DNA of 37,518 nt from Bacillota bacterium (GTDB lineage: Bacteria > Bacillota > Syntrophomonadia > Syntrophomonadales > DTU052), in the NCBI GenBank assembly GCA_029781825.1, contig JAKOVY010000120.1, forward strand, positions 1 to 37,518, in the 5' to 3' direction. Position 1 is the stretch's first letter. Each line of letters begins with the position of its first letter. Below the pieces are notes generated by a model. That model was given only the letters and a program-made list of their open reading frames with translations. It did not search any database and was not told where the DNA came from. The translations under genes were made by a program, and so were the position numbers. This document shows, in pieces, positions 13,378 through 21,559 of this stretch.

Positions 13378-15987
13378 ATGAAACACGCAGTACCTGTTAA
13401 GGATGGCATTTGGTGGGTGGGAGCCCTTAACCCGGATCTCAAGGTCTTCGATATCGTAATGACCACTGAATTTGGAACCACCTACAACTCCTATTTGGTT
13501 AAGGGATCGCAAAAGACTGCTCTTATAGAAGCGGTTAAGGACGGCTTTTTACCCGAATTCCTGGAGCGGATCAAAGAGGTTGTAGATCCGTCCAGCATCG
13601 ATTTCCTGATCCTCAACCACACCGAACCTGACCATACCGGTTCCGTTGCCGAGCTGTTAAAAATCGCCCCGCAGATGACTGTGGTTGGAAGTCAAATCGC
13701 GCTTACGTTTCTGTCCGAGATTGCCAATCGTGAGTTTCGAAGCATGGCCGTCAAAGACGGGGATGTTATCTCTCTGGGGGACAAAACCCTGCGCTTTATT
13801 GATGCTCCGTTTTTGCATTGGCCTGACACCATTTTCACCTATTGTGAAGAAGACCGGGTGCTATTCAGTTGTGATGTCTTTGGGTCTCATTACAGTGACG
13901 AGCGATTGTTCAACGATCTTATCGACGCCGACTTTTCAGGTGCCTTTGAATACTACTTCCGGATGATTCTCGGACCGTTTAAGTCCTACCTCGCACAGGC
14001 ATTGGACAAGATTGAAGGTCTGACTATTGATATTATCTGCCCGAGTCACGGCCCCATTCTGCGGGCGAATTTGGACGAGTATATAAATCGTTACCGGGAA
14101 TGGACCAAGCCCCTGCAACGGGGTGAGAAGCCGACAATAATAGTCCCTTACGTCTCAGCTTACGGCTACACCCGGAGTATTGCGAAGTCGATAATTGAAG
14201 GCGTATCCATGATGGGCGATTTTGACATCCAAAGCTACGATCTGGTGGAAACCCCGGTAGAAGAAGTGCTGCCAAAGATTGAGGGTGCCGATGCCCTGCT
14301 GGTGGGGTCGCCGACTTTGGTGGGTGATGCGCCGCCTCCCATCTGGCAGTTGCTTTACAGCCTATCCCCGGTGGTCCACGGCAGCAAGCTGGCCGGTGCT
14401 TTCGGATCCTACGGATGGAGCGGCGAAGCGGTTCCCAATATAGAGGCGAGATTGCGCGCACTCCGAATGCAGGTAGTGCCCGGCTTGAAGATCAATTTTA
14501 AGCCTTCGGATGCTCAGCTGGAGCAGGCATTTGAGTGGGGCGTCAACTTTGGACGCCGGTTGAACGATTTTCTAACGCCAAAGAGCAAAATCAGCTGGCG
14601 CTGTCTGGTCTGCGGGCAGGTTTTCCAGGGTGAGGAGCCGCCCAATGTATGCCCGGCATGCGGAGTCAGCCGCGAAAACTTCGTTAGGGTGCAGCCAGAA
14701 GATGAATTTATCAACGACTCTCAGAACACGTATGTAATTGCCGGCGGGGGAATTGCCGCCCTGACCGCTGCCGAAGCTATCCGCAAACGTGACCGGACCG
14801 GAAGGATTAAAATTTATACCCAGGAACCCTTCCCGGTATATTACCGTACGGCTCTGGCCGAATGCATGACCGAAAGGCTGGCTGATGAGGCCTTGTTCAT
14901 CCATCCGGAATCCTGGTTCCGGGAAAACAACATTGAAATATTTACTGGACAAAAAGTCGCGGAGATAAACCCCGGCGAAAAGAAAATTACTCTGGAGGAT
15001 GGTACGCCGGTCTCATACTCCAAACTGATTATCGCTACCGGAGCTTACAGCTTCGTTCCTCCCATTCCCGGCAATGACCTGCAGGGGGTTTTTACCTTGC
15101 GAAGCCTGGAAGATGCCGACCGCATCAGGGAATACAGCAAGGGGCTTAAGAAGGCCGTTATCATCGGCGGCGGAGTCCTGGGACTGGAGGCGGCCTATGA
15201 ACTGAAGGAAGGCGGCTTTGAGGTTGCCATAATAGAAGCCTCACCCCGGCTTATGCCGCGGCAGTTGGACCAAGAGGCTTCAGGGCGCCTGGAGGAAATC
15301 CTGACCAAAGCCGGAATCGAACTGTTCCTGGGCGCGTCAACCGGCGAGATATTGGGACCGGAGCGGGTCACGGGCGTCAGGTTGTCCGACGGACGGGAGA
15401 TACCCTGCGACTTTGTGCTGCTTTCCACGGGAGTCCGGCCCAATACCGCGCTGGCCCAAGCGGCGGGCATTAGTGTCAACCGCGGCATAGTGGTCGACAG
15501 CGCTATGCGGACAAGTGCCAATGACGTCCTGGCCTGCGGTGACGTTGCCGAATACAACGGGGCTGTAGCCGGATTATGGACTGTGGCCGTAGAAATGGGA
15601 CGCGTAGCCGGAGCCAACGCGGCCGGGGATTGGGTGGAATACGATCCTCCGAAGCTATCCACCATGTTGGCGGTATTTGGCCGGGAGATATTCTCAGTGG
15701 GCGACGTCAACCAGCCCCCAGAAGGCTGCCGTATTGTGACCAGCAGTGACCCGGAGGCAGGCTCGTACAAAAAATACTTTATCAAGGATGGAGTATTGAT
15801 TGGAGCCATTATTATTGCTCCCAAGGTTCAGGCAACCGGAGCCCTGCGTGCGGTGGGCAGGGGCGGTAGGGTAAAGGCCGACAAGTGGAAATGCCGTCGG
15901 TGCGGGTATATACATGAGGGTCCGGAACCGCCGGATGTCTGTCCAATATGTGCCGCTCCCAAGAACATGTTTGACCCGGTGGAATAA
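13378..15987 (+). CDS. Flavodiiron protein-rubredoxin-NADH:rubredoxin oxidoreductase-rubredoxin fusion
   Basis: An 869-residue cytoplasmic enzyme expected to reduce O2 to water with NADH in one polypeptide. Modules: metallo-beta-lactamase-like diiron domain (1-245) with ligands H81, E83, D85, H86, H147, D166, H224; FMN-binding flavodoxin domain (about 252-398); short-spaced rubredoxin (C409, C412, C425, C428); FAD/NAD(P)-binding NADH:rubredoxin oxidoreductase (about 451-825) with GGGIAA (456-461), IIGGGVLGLEAA (595-606) and ACGDVAE (719-725); and a second short-spaced rubredoxin at the C-terminus (C839, C842, C855, C858). The first four modules correspond to the clostridial class F flavodiiron enzymes. 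The extra terminal rubredoxin is unusual and may deliver electrons to the adjacent reverse rubrerythrin. The rubredoxin gaps match the reverse rubrerythrin type, not classical rubredoxin. It lies 110 bases after that gene and is followed by a terminator. Confidence 0.93.
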   Translation: MKHAVPVKDGIWWVGALNPDLKVFDIVMTTEFGTTYNSYLVKGSQKTALIEAVKDGFLPEFLERIKEVVDPSSIDFLILNHTEPDHTGSVAELLKIAPQMTVVGSQIALTFLSEIANREFRSMAVKDGDVISLGDKTLRFIDAPFLHWPDTIFTYCEEDRVLFSCDVFGSHYSDERLFNDLIDADFSGAFEYYFRMILGPFKSYLAQALDKIEGLTIDIICPSHGPILRANLDEYINRYREWTKPLQRGEKPTIIVPYVSAYGYTRSIAKSIIEGVSMMGDFDIQSYDLVETPVEEVLPKIEGADALLVGSPTLVGDAPPPIWQLLYSLSPVVHGSKLAGAFGSYGWSGEAVPNIEARLRALRMQVVPGLKINFKPSDAQLEQAFEWGVNFGRRLNDFLTPKSKISWRCLVCGQVFQGEEPPNVCPACGVSRENFVRVQPEDEFINDSQNTYVIAGGGIAALTAAEAIRKRDRTGRIKIYTQEPFPVYYRTALAECMTERLADEALFIHPESWFRENNIEIFTGQKVAEINPGEKKITLEDGTPVSYSKLIIATGAYSFVPPIPGNDLQGVFTLRSLEDADRIREYSKGLKKAVIIGGGVLGLEAAYELKEGGFEVAIIEASPRLMPRQLDQEASGRLEEILTKAGIELFLGASTGEILGPERVTGVRLSDGREIPCDFVLLSTGVRPNTALAQAAGISVNRGIVVDSAMRTSANDVLACGDVAEYNGAVAGLWTVAVEMGRVAGANAAGDWVEYDPPKLSTMLAVFGREIFSVGDVNQPPEGCRIVTSSDPEAGSYKKYFIKDGVLIGAIIIAPKVQATGALRAVGRGGRVKADKWKCRRCGYIHEGPEPPDVCPICAAPKNMFDPVE

Positions 15988-16023
15988 GTATTAATTCTTA
16001 TAACCGACACCATCCCGATTTCG

Positions 16024-16052
16024 AAAAGGCACCTTTATTCAGGGTGCCTTTT
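16024..16052 (+). terminator. Rho-independent terminator after the flavodiiron gene
   Basis: A 10-bp stem AAAAGGCACC / GGTGCCTTTT with a 9-base loop, 37 bases after the stop codon. It ends the oxidative-stress unit. Confidence 0.8.
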
Positions 16053-16132
16053 GTCTGTGTATGGGATTTAAGGTCGAGGAGGGGCTCACGTTGTCACATT
16101 ATTACTGTATTTTCAAGTAACACCAGATTTAA

Positions 16133-16162
16133 GCAGGAATAATGCGAATGTAAGTAGAATTG
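16133..16162 (+). promoter_or_regulatory. Sigma-H promoter of the PAS histidine kinase gene
   Basis: GCAGGAATA (16133-16141) fits the sigma-H -35 consensus RNAGGAWWW at all positions. After a 12-base spacer, GTAGAATTG (16154-16162) fits RNNGAATWW except the last base. The start codon is at 16203. Confidence 0.7.
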
Positions 16163-16202
16163 AGCATCTACATCGCGGAACTTTATTGAAAGGTAGAGTT
16201 CA

Positions 16203-18059
16203 ATGGCTGCTGCAATATCGACCGGAAAAGTTGCCGGACCTGCCGTTTCAGGAAACAGGGTTAGTTTCTCAAACGAGGACGCCAACCTGTATCATCAGGC
16301 GATATTTGACAACAGTCCTAATGCGATAATATTTGGCCTTCCCGATGGCACCATACTGGCCGTTAACGCCGCTGCCTGCCGCATGTTCGGGAGAAGCGCA
16401 GAGGAAATGTGTACCGTGGGAAGAGGCGCTATCATCGATTCTGATGATCCCCGTTCCTGGGAAGCATTTGGGGATAGAGAACAGCCCGGGAGTTTCCATG
16501 GTGAGATTACCCTGTTGCATAAGGACGGGACCAGATTCGAGGGAGAGGTAATCCATATTTTATTTAAGGACTCTGACGGCCGCACACGATCAGCCATGAT
16601 TGTTCGAGACATAAGTGAAAGCAAGAAGTTGGCAGATAGCCTGCGCTGGTCAGAGGAGAAGTTCTTCAAGGCCTTCGAATACAACCAGGCCATGATGACG
16701 ATAACCAGGCTTCGGGATAACATGCTGCTGGATATTAACCGGGAATTCATAAGAAATTTGGGCTACGAGCGGGAGGAGTTCCAGGGCAGGTCGGTAGAAG
16801 AACTGCCGCATTGGGGGGACCTTCATGACCAGCAAAAAATGCTGCAGCATATTAATGAGTATGGCTTCGTCAGTAATTACCAAGTTTCGTTCCGTAAAAA
16901 GTCGGGAGAGATTGGTTACGCCTTAGTGGCGGCAAACCTCTTTGAACTGGACCAGGAAAAGTATTTGCTCTGTTCGGCAATCGACATTACCGAACATAAG
17001 AAAGCAGCCGAAGAACTGCGATCCTCCCAGGACATCTTTTACAAAGCATTTAACACCAATCCCCATGCCGTGTTCATCGTATCAATGAACGATGACACCA
17101 TTTTGGAAGTTAATGATACTTTTCTGGAACAAAATGCCTGTACCCGAGAAGAATTGATCGGACGAAATATTATAGATACAGGTTTTTGGGTTCAGCCCCA
17201 GGAGCGGCAACGTTATATCGAAATGATCAAGAGATACGGAGTGGTACGGAATTTTGAAGCCCGCACCCGGCTGCATACGGGACAAGTATTTACTGTCTTA
17301 TTTTCGGGGGTTGCGATACGCTGGAAAAATGAGCCCTGTGTCCTGTCGATAGTCAACGACATAACCGAATTGAGGCGACACCAGCAGGAGATGGCCCGTT
17401 TGGACCGGTTAAACGTGATCGGTGAGATGTCGGCCAGTATCGCACACGAGATTAGGAATCCAATGAGCACTGTCAAAGGGTTTTTGCAGTTGCTGAAGGG
17501 TCAGGATCGGTACGCTGAAGACAGTGAGTATATGCAGTTGATGATAGAGGAACTCGACCGGGCAAATGCCATAATAACCGAATTCTTGTCCCTGGCAAAG
17601 AATAAACCGATAGACAAAAAACCGGAAAACCTGAACGAAAGAATAAAGGCTCTGTGGCCTTTGCTGCAATCGGATGCCACGAAAAGAGATATGTACATCG
17701 ATCTGGAGCTGGGGAATATCTCGGACATAATGATCGATAGAGGCGAGATCAGGCAGTTGATTTTAAACCTGGTCCGTAACGGGCTGGAGGCCATGTCGCC
17801 CAAGGGCCGATTAACTATTAAAACCTACGAAGATAGAAACGGGGTAACGATAGCCGTCCACGACCAGGGTCCGGGCATGAGCGTTGAAGTGCAGGAGAAA
17901 ATCGGCACCCCTTTCTTTACTACCAAGCCTGACGGTACCGGATTGGGACTGGCCGTATGCTACAGCATTGCCCAGCGGCATAACGCCGTAATCAAGGTGA
18001 CAACCGGTGCGCAAGGCACCGTCTTCAAGGTGATCTTCCCTCCGATAACGAAGGGATAG
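16203..18059 (+). CDS. Soluble three-PAS sensor histidine kinase (sporulation-kinase type)
   Basis: A 618-residue kinase without transmembrane helices. Three PAS domains (about 28-142, 150-267, 275-392) precede a HisKA dimerisation domain with phospho-accepting H415 in ASIAHEIRNPMSTVKG and a HATPase domain with N box NLVRNGLEAM (522-531), G1 DQGPGM (554-559) and G2 GTGLGL (578-583). No response-regulator gene is adjacent. Orphan cytosolic PAS kinases of this build (KinA and relatives) feed phosphate to Spo0A or Spo0F in spore formers, and the sigma-H promoter directly upstream strengthens that reading, since kinA is itself a sigma-H gene in Bacillus subtilis. The signal sensed by the PAS domains is unknown; redox or a small ligand is possible given the neighbours. 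Confidence 0.9.
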   Translation: MAAAISTGKVAGPAVSGNRVSFSNEDANLYHQAIFDNSPNAIIFGLPDGTILAVNAAACRMFGRSAEEMCTVGRGAIIDSDDPRSWEAFGDREQPGSFHGEITLLHKDGTRFEGEVIHILFKDSDGRTRSAMIVRDISESKKLADSLRWSEEKFFKAFEYNQAMMTITRLRDNMLLDINREFIRNLGYEREEFQGRSVEELPHWGDLHDQQKMLQHINEYGFVSNYQVSFRKKSGEIGYALVAANLFELDQEKYLLCSAIDITEHKKAAEELRSSQDIFYKAFNTNPHAVFIVSMNDDTILEVNDTFLEQNACTREELIGRNIIDTGFWVQPQERQRYIEMIKRYGVVRNFEARTRLHTGQVFTVLFSGVAIRWKNEPCVLSIVNDITELRRHQQEMARLDRLNVIGEMSASIAHEIRNPMSTVKGFLQLLKGQDRYAEDSEYMQLMIEELDRANAIITEFLSLAKNKPIDKKPENLNERIKALWPLLQSDATKRDMYIDLELGNISDIMIDRGEIRQLILNLVRNGLEAMSPKGRLTIKTYEDRNGVTIAVHDQGPGMSVEVQEKIGTPFFTTKPDGTGLGLAVCYSIAQRHNAVIKVTTGAQGTVFKVIFPPITKG

Positions 18060-18140
18060 GACTGGTAATCGGGATGTTCATTGTTCTTGTCCCGGGTTAT
18101 TGCCGGGGAGCCTGACTGAAAAATAGCAATATATGCTCTC

Positions 18141-18178
18141 AGACCGGTATGAGCGCATGCTGATAGCCGGTCTTTTTA
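18141..18178 (+). terminator. Rho-independent terminator after the kinase gene
   Basis: Arms AGACCGG (18141-18147) and CCGGTCT (18167-18173) form a perfect 7-bp stem, followed by a T-run (18173-18177). Confidence 0.65.
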
Positions 18179-18325
18179 TCTCGGGGTGGTTCAAAAGTCC
18201 GCATGGTGGAAAAGATAAATAAGAATTGAAGGCCGACTAGCTGGAAATGACAGCTTGTCAGTCTGTCGAAGATTGTCTAAAATTAACATTAGGGATCGAA
18301 TGCGAACGGATTGGAGGTCTTAGGT

Positions 18326-19651
18326 ATGGAAAACAGATGGAAAGAGATGTATAAGAGAAAGCTCAAAACACCCGATGAAGCGGTGGCCGAGATCCGTGAC
18401 GGGGAGGGAATCGGCTTTTCGCTGGCTAACGGACGGCCGGAGGCTTTCTGCAACGCACTGGCCAAGAGGGTGTTGGCAGGGGAATTGAAAGACATAAAGG
18501 TGTTCGCCGGATTGGGATTGAGCCCAACATTGTTGAACAGCCCCGAAATCGCAGACAAGGTTGAATTCGATTGTCCCTACCTGGGCCCCATCGAGCGTTT
18601 CTTCGTGCAGCAGGGTTTGTATACCTATACCCCGGTAAAGCTGGGCGATGCCGATTTGATCGCTCGCAGGAACCTGCGTCCCGGATCGGTTATGGCCATG
18701 ACGGTGTCTCCTATGGATCGCAACGGGTTTTTCAGCTGCGGAATCAATGTGGACTATGGGTATGGCCTGGCCAGAATGCACCCCGGCAAGCGCCTGCTGA
18801 TACTGGAAGTTAACGAATACATGCCCAGAACTTTTGGGGTTAACCTTTTCCACATAAGCGAAGTAGATATTATCATCGAGAACAACGTTCCGTTGAAGAC
18901 CCTGCCCGAGGTTAAGGTTACTGAGGAAGACAGAAGAATTGCGGAGTACATAGTGGAACACGTACCGGACGGTGCCTGTATTCAGTTGGGAATCGGGGGC
19001 ATTCCCAATGCGGTGGGTGAGTTTTTGAAGGACAAGAAGGATCTCGGGGTTCACACCGAGATGATAACCGACAGCATGCTGGATCTCTGGGAGTGTGGCG
19101 CTATTACCTGCCGGAAGAAGAATTTCATACCCTATAAATGGGTGGCATCTTTTGCTCTTGGTTCGCAGAGGCTTTATGACTTCATCCATGAAAACCCGAT
19201 GATCGATTTCTACACCGTGGGGTTCGTAAACCGCCCCTCGATCATCGGCAAGAACGATAACATGGTCTCGGTAAATGCTACCCTGGAGGTTGACCTGACG
19301 GGACAGTGCGCCTCCGAGTCGATAGGACACCGGCAGTATACCGGGACCGGCGGACAACTGGATTTTGTGCAGGGCGCTTGGCTGTCCAAAGGCGGACAAT
19401 CATTTATTGCCCTGCATTCAACCTATACAGATAAATCCGGTCAAAGGAAGTCCAAGATCGTTCCCACCCTGGCGCCGGGAACATTTGTTACCACCCCCCG
19501 GACCGAAGTTAACTGGATCGTAACCGAGTATGGAGCGGCCCAGCTTAAGGGCCAAAATGTCAGGCAGCGCGCCGAGGCCTTGATCAACCTGGCACATCCG
19601 GATTTCCGAGATGAACTCCGATTTGAAGCCAAAAAATTGATGCTGCTTTAG
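18326..19651 (+). CDS. Family I CoA-transferase (acetyl-CoA hydrolase/4-hydroxybutyrate CoA-transferase family)
   Basis: A 441-residue cytoplasmic enzyme that moves CoA between acetyl-CoA and another carboxylate, for example 4-hydroxybutyrate, butyrate, propionate or a branched-chain acid. ATG at 18326 is chosen because GGAGG lies 8 bases upstream. Family features seen: LGIGGIPNAV (221-230), G-V-H-T-E245-M, whose glutamate is the likely residue forming the glutamyl-CoA thioester, and the CoA-site motif TGTGGQLDF (339-347). Length and order match the single-chain Cat1/Cat2/AbfT group rather than the two-subunit AtoDA type. A TGTCGAA heptamer lies at 18264-18270. The gene is probably monocistronic: terminators lie on both sides. 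The substrate cannot be assigned, but the surrounding acyl-CoA dehydrogenase and 2-oxoacid oxidoreductase genes suggest amino-acid or fatty-acid fermentation. Confidence 0.9.
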   Translation: MENRWKEMYKRKLKTPDEAVAEIRDGEGIGFSLANGRPEAFCNALAKRVLAGELKDIKVFAGLGLSPTLLNSPEIADKVEFDCPYLGPIERFFVQQGLYTYTPVKLGDADLIARRNLRPGSVMAMTVSPMDRNGFFSCGINVDYGYGLARMHPGKRLLILEVNEYMPRTFGVNLFHISEVDIIIENNVPLKTLPEVKVTEEDRRIAEYIVEHVPDGACIQLGIGGIPNAVGEFLKDKKDLGVHTEMITDSMLDLWECGAITCRKKNFIPYKWVASFALGSQRLYDFIHENPMIDFYTVGFVNRPSIIGKNDNMVSVNATLEVDLTGQCASESIGHRQYTGTGGQLDFVQGAWLSKGGQSFIALHSTYTDKSGQRKSKIVPTLAPGTFVTTPRTEVNWIVTEYGAAQLKGQNVRQRAEALINLAHPDFRDELRFEAKKLMLL

Positions 19652-19738
19652 CTCATGGCCGAGCGTCCTCCGCAGGAGGTCCGCTTAACGGGAGTGAGGA
19701 TAAACCGGTTCGGTTGTTAATAAGGTTAAAAATGCAGT

Positions 19739-19763
19739 AAAAGACGGAGCTTTCCGTCTTTTT
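19739..19763 (+). terminator. Bidirectional terminator between convergent genes
   Basis: A 10-bp stem AAAAGACGGA / TCCGTCTTTT with loop GCTT. T-runs occur on both strands, so it can serve both the CoA-transferase gene and the convergent 2-oxoacid oxidoreductase operon. Confidence 0.75.
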
Positions 19764-19852
19764 CTGTTGGTGGAGCCGGTGAGGATGGGCTGTTTTGGAG
19801 TTGCAGGCGGCCTTGGTTTCTTTTACCCGGTTACCGGTGTCCGCCGCCAGGA

Positions 19853-20557
19853 CTAACCACCGGACAGCCCTGATTCCACATGTTTCAGATGCTGCAGCAT
19901 CCCTTCCCGGGCGGCTTCAGGGTCCCCCTTCAGGATCGCATCCAGGATGACCTGGTGCTCGTTCAATATCCGCTCGGCCGTTTTGGGATTTGAATACATC
20001 TCGGTGCGGTTTACCAGGAAGGTCTGGTGCATCATATTGTCCAGGGTTTTAATGATCCTGCGCAGCAACGGGTTTTTCGTGGCCTCGGCAATCGCGAAGT
20101 GAAAGTACAGGTCGAATTCTACGCCTTGCTCACGGCGTTCTGCAGTAGCCTTCATATCGTTCAAAACCTCGACCATCTTGAGCCGGTCCTGCTCGGTGGC
20201 CCTCTGGGCGGCCAGGGCTGCAGCTTCGGCCTCCAAAATCCTCCTGACTTCCATCAACTGCGCCAGGGGGTTGCGTTCCACGGATAGCACCAGTGCCAGG
20301 GGCTCTATCATCTCATTGTTTACACTGGCACTCACAAAGGTGCCTTCCCCCGGCTTTACATCGAGTATCCCCATAGCCTGGAGAGCCACAACGGCTTCCC
20401 GAACCGAGGCCCGACTGACCCCGAGCATCTGGGCCATGTCCCGCTCCGAAGGCAGCTTGTCACCGGGATTAAAGGTGCCGGTGCTTATCAATTCTCGCAG
20501 CTGTTCAACAATCTCCTCGTAAATTTTTTTCGTCCTGATGGGCTTGAACTCTCCCAT
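19853..20557 (-). CDS. GntR-family (FadR subfamily) transcriptional regulator
   Basis: A 234-residue repressor or activator. The N-terminal winged helix-turn-helix (about 8-75) contains 'PGDKLPSERDMAQMLGVSRASVREAVVAL', the GntR signature, and the C-terminal all-helical FCD ligand domain (about 90-225) keeps the metal/ligand residues expected for the FadR/LldR/PdhR group. The start is placed at 20557 (ATG) because AAAGGAGG lies 5 bases upstream; a longer frame upstream lacks a good site. It is the last gene of the minus-strand 2-oxoacid oxidoreductase operon, starting 31 bases after the beta-subunit gene. A perfect TGGT-N3-ACCA half-site pair in that operon's promoter (23768-23778) is the expected operator, so it most likely autoregulates the operon in response to a carboxylic or 2-oxoacid. 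Confidence 0.9.
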   Translation of the reverse strand: MGEFKPIRTKKIYEEIVEQLRELISTGTFNPGDKLPSERDMAQMLGVSRASVREAVVALQAMGILDVKPGEGTFVSASVNNEMIEPLALVLSVERNPLAQLMEVRRILEAEAAALAAQRATEQDRLKMVEVLNDMKATAERREQGVEFDLYFHFAIAEATKNPLLRRIIKTLDNMMHQTFLVNRTEMYSNPKTAERILNEHQVILDAILKGDPEAAREGMLQHLKHVESGLSGG

Positions 20558-20588
20558 AACGACCTCCTTTTGCAGAAAAAGGCCCAGA

Positions 20589-21527
20589 CTAAACCGCAAT
20601 CTTCGCCCGTTCGCGCATAAAGGCAATTTCGAGGTTGATATCATTCTGAATTTCCGCGATGCGCTGCGAAGCGTCGGGGCCTTTGAGAAAACGGTTGAAA
20701 CGCCCCTGCTTCATTAAGTATTCATCTACGGGTGCGGGGTCTTTCTTCCCACTTATTATAAGTGATGTGGGGTTATTAAAAGTAATTTTGCCATTTTCAG
20801 CTTCCCATAATAACCAGGCGCCGCAGCGCACGGCCATACGGCTCATCTGCACGGTTTCCGACATATCGAATTGCCATCCCAAATAGCAGGGGGCCAGGAT
20901 TTCGATGTATTTCATACCCGGTATGTTCTTGGCTTTTACTACCTTGTCGTAAAGGTCCCCGGGGTAAGCCACCGTCGCCGTAGCCACGTAAGGAATATTA
21001 TGCTCGAGCATCAAGAGGGCCATGTTCTTTTTTGGCTGACGCTTGCCGGCGGGGGTGGTGGTGGTATAGCTGCCGCGCGGGGTGGCACCGCTGCGCTGCA
21101 CACCGGTGTTGCTGTAGGCTTCATTGTTATAGCAAAAGTGAATGAAGTTGTCATTGCGCTCGGCTGCCGCCGACAAGGCCTGAAAGCCGATGTCATAGGT
21201 GCCGCCGTCGCCCACCCAGCTGAATACGGTGGGCAGTTCGCCCTGCAGGCGTCCCTTTTCTTTCATTATTTCCAGGGCGTGAGCAATACCGGCGGCGGAA
21301 GAACCGGCGGTGGCAAAGCAGATGTTAATGCAGGGCCAGTTGTAGCCCAGTTTGGGGGTCATGCCCATGCTGGCTACCGCGCAGGAAGGGGTCAGCAGCA
21401 TGATGGCGTTCGGTCCCAGCGCCTTTCCCACAATGCGCAAGGCCATGGTGGCGGGGCAGCCGCCGCAAGACCCGTTACCGCTTAAAACCTGTTCGGTATC
21501 CGGCAATTTTTTAATGCTCGTCGTCAT
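20589..21527 (-). CDS. porB: 2-oxoacid:ferredoxin oxidoreductase beta subunit
   Basis: A 312-residue thiamine-diphosphate-binding subunit of the pyruvate/2-oxoacid:ferredoxin oxidoreductase family. Seen: cysteines C21, C24, C49 and a later one in ILAPCYLGW that together would hold a proximal [4Fe-4S] cluster, and the TPP motif GDGGTYDIG followed by the NN element in CYNNEAYSNTG. The enzyme oxidatively decarboxylates a 2-oxoacid to acyl-CoA and CO2 while reducing ferredoxin. Gene order gamma-delta-alpha-beta is that of four-subunit pyruvate (Por) and branched-chain 2-oxoacid (Vor) enzymes. Sequence features favour a Por-like enzyme but do not exclude 2-oxoisovalerate or another acid. Confidence 0.9.
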   Translation of the reverse strand: MTTSIKKLPDTEQVLSGNGSCGGCPATMALRIVGKALGPNAIMLLTPSCAVASMGMTPKLGYNWPCINICFATAGSSAAGIAHALEIMKEKGRLQGELPTVFSWVGDGGTYDIGFQALSAAAERNDNFIHFCYNNEAYSNTGVQRSGATPRGSYTTTTPAGKRQPKKNMALLMLEHNIPYVATATVAYPGDLYDKVVKAKNIPGMKYIEILAPCYLGWQFDMSETVQMSRMAVRCGAWLLWEAENGKITFNNPTSLIISGKKDPAPVDEYLMKQGRFNRFLKGPDASQRIAEIQNDINLEIAFMRERAKIAV

Positions 21528-21559
21528 ATCCCATCCATTCCTTTCCTGGTCGGTTCTGT

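Noticed and set aside
18264-18270. TGTCGAA (Spo0A-box-like) before the CoA-transferase gene, and another at 2434-2440
   Set aside because: A 7-base match is expected several times by chance on both strands of a window this size, and neither has a second box nearby.
18320-19399. 359-codon minus-strand open frame
   Set aside because: It is antisense to the family I CoA-transferase gene, whose frame carries all family motifs. It is a codon-composition shadow.
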